Positions 59,600 through 64,000 of a stretch of 64,000 nucleotides of DNA are shown here, in pieces. The notes under the pieces were generated by a model. It worked only from the letters and a program-made list of their open reading frames with translations. It ran no database searches and was not told the origin of the DNA. Positions within the stretch are counted from its first letter, which is position 1. Each line of letters opens with the position of its first letter. The stretch is from Puccinia triticina. Its lineage: Eukaryota > Basidiomycota > Pucciniomycetes > Pucciniales > Pucciniaceae. The translations under genes and the position numbers were made by a program. The stretch is from the NCBI RefSeq assembly GCF_026914185.1, contig NC_070569.1, positions 5,518,001-5,582,000 on the forward strand, written 5' to 3'.

Positions 59600-60800
59600 A
59601 ATCAATGCCTATGGCAAGGTGCGTTGGCGATTGGTGGACAAGGAGTGTGAGTTCCTCGGGCGCGATTTGGCTGCTGGGACGGCCGGCCCAGATACTGATG
59701 ACGACCCTGGGAGGGCGCGGTGGAGTAGGACACAGTGGGCAAGGGCTCAAGGGCGGGTGTTTTGCTTTCCCAGATCGTCCTGTCTTTGCTCAAATCTAGC
59801 AACAAACTCAGGTTGGTTTCTGTGCCCAAACTGGGCAGCACCGGTTAGTCAAGCTGGCTGTGGTGAGGGCTGAGTGGGTGTCTGGACAATGGTTGACCTG
59901 GCCAAGCTGAAATTTGCAGGTTGGCGAGCGCAAAGAGGGGTCTGGGGGGGGAGTCGGCGTATGTATAGGTTGTCTATAAAATGGGGGCACTCTTATCCCC
60001 AGGCTGTCCCCCGCGCTGTAATTCCAGACAGGGGTCAGTCTCAACCCCCTCCGCTGTTGCACTTGCGCAGTCTGAGGGGCAATATTTGTTGGCCCCCCTT
60101 TGCATAATGCCTTCAATGCGGCGCACTGGGGGCCATCCGCCCATCTTTTTTTAACCCTGCTAGACAGGGATGGAAGGTGGGTCCAGGTGCATCAGCTTGC
60201 TGATGCTAGCGGGCTGATTGTGGTTTTTTCTTTTGTCTGAGTTTTTTGTAATTTTTGCGGATTTTGTTTGTGGATTTCAGCTGTTGTAAAGGGGAAACCC
60301 TTGATCTTTTTTTTTGTGATTTTGTATATTTCTAGGGGGAACCCTTGATCTTTCATTCTATGTTTCACTGACTTTAATATACTTGGATTTGATTGGCATT
60401 GGGATTTCTCCAATGAACATTGAATCACTTTATCATTTTCATTATCTATGACGTGTTAATTTCTCCGATGATGTCATCAATTCTCTTGTTGCTCCGTTGA
60501 TGTTGTTGCACTCTTTGGTTGTTCTTTCTCCCTCTTTCTTCTTTCTTTTCCCATTGGGATATTATTTGTTATCATCTTTCTTCACACTATATATTGTTAT
60601 GCAAGAAACCATACTCTTATAACTCTAAAAAACTCAAAATACACCAGGAAAATAAAATAGTCAGTTGATGACAAGTGACATTACACCATCTCCAGCCAGC
60701 TACCCACCATCTATCCAATATCTATCCACTATCTACCCCCATCTCCCAACCATCTCCTCAACTTCAAAAATTTACCAAGGAGGTCCTGTTCAGTTTTTGA
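59600..60800. other. GC-rich then AT-rich intergenic DNA
   Basis: 59600-60130 is GC-rich and unlike its flanks, possibly a mobile-element fragment that truncated the CSN1-like gene. 60130-60660 has two copies of GGGGAAACCCTTGATC / GGGGGAACCCTTGATC. No gene seen. Confidence 0.4.
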
Positions 60801-60824
60801 TGAGCCCAACTGATCCTCAGTTCC

Positions 60825-61425
60825 GTCCAGCTGATACTCAGCTTTGGTACCCAGCTCATACTCAGCTTTTCTTCCCAGCTCATACTCAGATTTTTCACAC
60901 AGCTCACTCTCAGAATTGGAATAAAGCCTTTTGACCAGTCCTTGCCCAGGTGATGCTCAGCTTTGTACTAGTCCTGGCGCAGCTGATGCTCAGCTTTGTA
61001 CCAGTCCTTGCTCAACCTTCTCCTAGTCCTGTCCCAGCTGATGCTCAGCTTTGGCCCAGTCCTGGGCCAGCTAGCCAGCTGATTCTCAGCTTGCTGAGTA
61101 TCAGCTTGCTGTGTATCAGCTTGCTGAGTATCAGCTTGCTGTGTATCAGCTTGCTGAGTATCAGCTGAGCCAGGCCAGGGAAAAAGATGGGAATCAGCTT
61201 GGACAGGATCAGAGCTGAAAATCAGATAGGCTAGGGCCAAAGTTGAGCATCAGCTGAGCCACAGCCAAGGCTGAGCATCAGATGTGCCAGGGCCAAAGAT
61301 GATCATCAGGTGGCCAGTTCCAAAGCTGAGCATCATCTGGGCCAGGTGAAAACTGAGCATCAGCTGAGCCAGGGTAAAAGCTGAGCATCAGCTGGGTCAG
61401 GGCCAAAGCTGAGCATCATCTGGTT
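60825..61425. repeat. minisatellite of CAGCTGATRCTCAGCTT-type units
   Basis: Irregular tandem units of about 20-30 bp built on CAG(C/T)T(G/C)ATRCTCAG, switching near 61080 to a regular 18-bp CAGCTTGCTG(A/T)GTAT unit and then to the inverted sense (CTGAGCATCAGCTG) from about 61230. Confidence 0.75.
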
Positions 61426-61429
61426 TTTC

Positions 61430-62006
61430 ACATTGAGTGCTTTGATCCTTACACCTATCATGTGAGCCGCAGATGTGCTGGTGGAGAGGAGCAGCATTGG
61501 AGTAGTTTTGGAGCTGAAAACAAAGCTGTGTCATGTCACTTGCCATCAGGTGACTGCTTTTTTTCCTGGTGATATAATCTACCTTTATATCATCATCGTG
61601 ACCAAAGACCCTAAATCTTAAATATCCTAAGTTTACTAAGCAAGCATTTGGCAAACTATCCTCTCGGATAGTTTCATAGCCTCTTCTATTGAACTGTTTA
61701 GTAGGCCAGGCTTCACACTATGTCTGATTTTTGGACAACTTGGTCATCAAACATCTTGACCATACTTATTCCAGACAAAACTAGATTTTTGACAATCTGT
61801 GACGAAGTGGCCAAGCAATCTCATGTTTTTACGGGGGCACATTTGATCTGCCTTTGGCCTAAGCCTCCCCACAGCCTGTTTTGCAACAGAATCATTTGTT
61901 TCTGATCAACTCAAGACACAACAGACAAGAACATGGAGAGAAATAAATATGTAGACGTACCTTAATTGCCTGTCAAATCTATAATGCACATATTTCATTT
62001 TTGTCC
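61430..62006. other. intergenic, no gene seen
   Basis: AT-moderate sequence without coding features. Confidence 0.5.
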
Positions 62007-62011
62007 GTGAA

Positions 62012-62226
62012 TGTAGAGACTGTAAAATGAAGATGTGTCTGGTGAGAGTCAAACTCACGACCTCAGCTATGCTGAGACACATACTAGAGTGCTGCCTTTA
62101 CCAACTAGGCTACAGACGCTTGTGGATGCCAGCTGGGTGGTTGGTTGGTAGTGCTCATGGGTCGATCCGACAGCCCTCCATACTGTGGTGATACATCATG
62201 GTAGCAGACTAACAGACAACTCAACA
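62012..62226 (-). mobile_element. 215-bp LTR-like element with tRNA-like sequence, copy 3 (intact)
   Basis: TGTAGAGACTGTAAAATG...GACAACTCAACA, exactly 215 bp, flanked by the perfect 5-bp duplication GTGAA (62007-62011 and 62227-62231). The tRNA-like part lies at about 62034-62119 on the minus strand with T-arm and long variable arm preserved. Confidence 0.85.
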
Positions 62227-62387
62227 GTGAATGAGTCAAGAAATGATCAAAGTTCAAAATTGCACTGTGTACAACAGGATTAGGGCGGCTTTCTCCAACG
62301 TACAACTTAGTTTTGTGATTGGGCCTTCAGAGGTGAGGTGTAAGGACAGATAGGCAAAAGAAGCCGTCAGCAAGAAAGAAACTCGAC

Positions 62388-62621
62388 TCAACAAGAAATC
62401 TTATCATACTGTTCTGAGCTGGGGCTGATAAATGCAGATTCTTGGTCTGCGCCATTGTTGTTTTCTCCCGTCTTACTGAGCTTTTCCTTGAGCTGTTGAA
62501 CCTGAGCCAGTAGCAGCGCTATAGTGGATTTGCTGTCAGCGTCTCTTTTCATCGGAATGCACCCAACGGTGTGGTAAGACCAATCAAAACCAAACCCCTT
62601 ACAAAATACATTAAAATACAA
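62388..62621 (-). CDS. uncharacterised ORF fragment with coiled-coil-like segment
   Basis: Frame reading DWSYHTVGCIPMKRDADSKS, then TIALLLAQVQQLKEKLSKTG and a Ser/Glu-rich end. The heptad-like leucines suggest a coiled coil. No upstream exon or start was identified; it could be the last exon of a truncated gene. Confidence 0.25.
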   Translation of the reverse strand: MYFNVFCKGFGFDWSYHTVGCIPMKRDADSKSTIALLLAQVQQLKEKLSKTGENNNGADQESAFISPSSEQYDKISC

Positions 62622-62639
62622 TTTATATATATTACATTC

Positions 62640-64000
62640 ATGTACATACCGTCAAAAAGTGTGGAAGAATTCAGTTTACAAGTTATAAGGCCATTACATA
62701 CAAATTACATGAGAACTATTTATCTTAATGTGCTCAAAAGCGCACACCACCCTTAAAAATCGCATGTACACATTTTGTTTTCACATGGTGTTTCTTTTAT
62801 CACAAATACGCTTAGAAATCACTCATGTCTAGGCAAACACCTCTAAATGGCCAAGTTTTCCCCAATAGGAAAGTTCCCCACTCTGATCTTCAATCACATG
62901 TAGCAAATCACTTCTTAGACGTAATTTTTCCTTCCCAATTAGTCCAAGCCAAGTGATCATAACCCAAAAGGATAATTGTTTTCATTACATATGTAAATCC
63001 TTCCCAACTGGTACATTTATTTCACATTACATTGAACAGCTTTCCCCATTAGTACATTTATTTCACTACATTGTAAATCACTCTCAGGCGTGATTTTTGA
63101 GGCCTCTCTTGCCCCTTCTTGTTTTCTTTCCCCCTCATGCTTGCACTAGTGAATGATAATTGATATTATTCAGCAGACATCACATCAAAATTTTGTCCCC
63201 ATCAAACATTGCCTTATCAAAATTGACCCCTTATCAAATATTGCCTCACATCTCACTTTGACTCGAAAATCTGACTTATTAAATTAAGTTCAGGAATCTC
63301 CCAGAGTACCCATCACGCCAAAACTCTTCTAAATTATAACATTACATCAAAATTACATATTACAAGGTTTAAAATAGTAACAAGATTTAAATAGCTAAAT
63401 TCAGGAAGATTGCGCCACACTAAAATAAATAGTGTATCTCCTAGAGCTTAATTACAGGAGGGCAGCCTTTCAAGCACCTGTGTAAACTTTCAAATCCGTT
63501 ATATTTACATTTCCCCTCCAAGCTCTGCTTACGCCTTGCGTGAGAGTTCCACAACGGTCTTGATAATCTATTCTCCTTCGGCCTTCATTCTTCAGCCTTT
63601 GTTCTGCTTCAGCCATTGTTCTCCTTGCCGGTCCTTCCCTTTAATAGCGGGATTCAAAGTAGACCCATGCATGCCACTTGCAAGGCAAGGCAAGCCGGCG
63701 TTCAACTCAAATGTTGAACGTCGACTTGCAGTCTCCCCGCAAAACTGGGTTATGCAAAGTGACCTGCAATTCTGATCCGGACCCCGCAGATCTGGTGAAA
63801 TCCGGAAACCCCGCAGGCCGGATCCGGGTTCGGGATTGAGCTTGAGAGATCCGGAATCCGGTCGGATAGTGAAAAGCACTCCAAAAGTGGGATTTATGCG
63901 GGTAAACCTCAGAAAACACCCTACAATTGGGTCTTTTCTCAGGGAATACCCGTCAAACCCGCATGAATCGGGTCTGTACCGGGGAGTCCCTGCCATACCC
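62640..64000. other. AT-rich repeat-like region, then GC-richer end
   Basis: 62860-63260 repeats phrases such as TTCCCCA(T/C)TAGTACATTTATTTCAC and TTATCAAA(A)TTG, likely an LTR or decayed element. 63760-64000 contains repeated CCGGATCCGG/CGGGTC words. No gene seen. Confidence 0.4.

Overview
The window looks like a gene-poor, transposon-rich stretch of a nuclear genome from a basidiomycete fungus, most likely a rust (Pucciniales, Puccinia-like). The reasons are many short GT-AG introns in every recognisable gene, fungal-specific families (KCH potassium channel, GT90/CAP10, RAX2), small secreted-protein genes, and heavy accumulation of nested DNA transposons, LTR elements and MITE-like repeats. 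The species assignment is an inference. No alignment or search could be run. Exon joins were worked out by hand from reading frames and splice sites.

Layout. 0.2-1.7 kb: KCH-type potassium channel (minus). 4.2-5.5 kb: secreted protein candidate (minus). 7.1-7.8 kb: RING-H2 protein (minus). 9.48-9.77 kb: two-exon, 66-residue secreted effector candidate (plus). 10.1-19.3 kb: a nest of DNA elements. An outer small TIR element is interrupted by a Mutator-like MITE (9-bp TSD), a 7.17-kb Tc1/IS630-type transposon (TA TSD, about 380-bp TIRs, intact 331-residue DD34E transposase with two introns) and a Harbinger-type element (TAA TSD). 19.8-25.4 kb: a degenerate Ty1/copia element (minus, ATTTC TSD). 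One of its LTRs carries a 215-bp insertion containing a tRNA-like sequence. 26.1-36.7 kb: a conserved minus-strand gene block with an M1 aminopeptidase/LTA4 hydrolase, COQ10, a GT90 glycosyltransferase and a wax-synthase-like MBOAT. 39.2-41.4 kb: RRM protein (plus). 42.9-47.6 kb: RAX2 with a C-terminal SH3 domain (plus, 1477 residues by my exon model). 48.7-52.3 kb: a MITE, then a three-level nest (LTR-like element inside a TIR element inside another 215-bp element). 52.6-57.1 kb: ULA1/NAE1 (NEDD8-activating enzyme regulatory subunit, minus, N-terminus not found) with a decayed Harbinger element in its last intron. 58.6-59.6 kb: a probable COP9 signalosome subunit 1. 60-64 kb: repeats, minisatellites and a third, intact 215-bp element.

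Most interesting points. (1) A 215-bp element has TG...CA ends, a short TGTWGAG terminal inverted repeat and 5-bp target duplications, and carries a class-II tRNA-like sequence. Three copies are present, each exactly 215 bp once later insertions are removed. (2) Three DNA transposons whose target-site duplications differ (TA, TAA, TAG) are all loaded with arrays of hairpin units built on the same GACCGG...CCGGTC core. (3) The NEDD8-conjugating ULA1 and a probable deneddylase subunit CSN1 are neighbours on the same strand.
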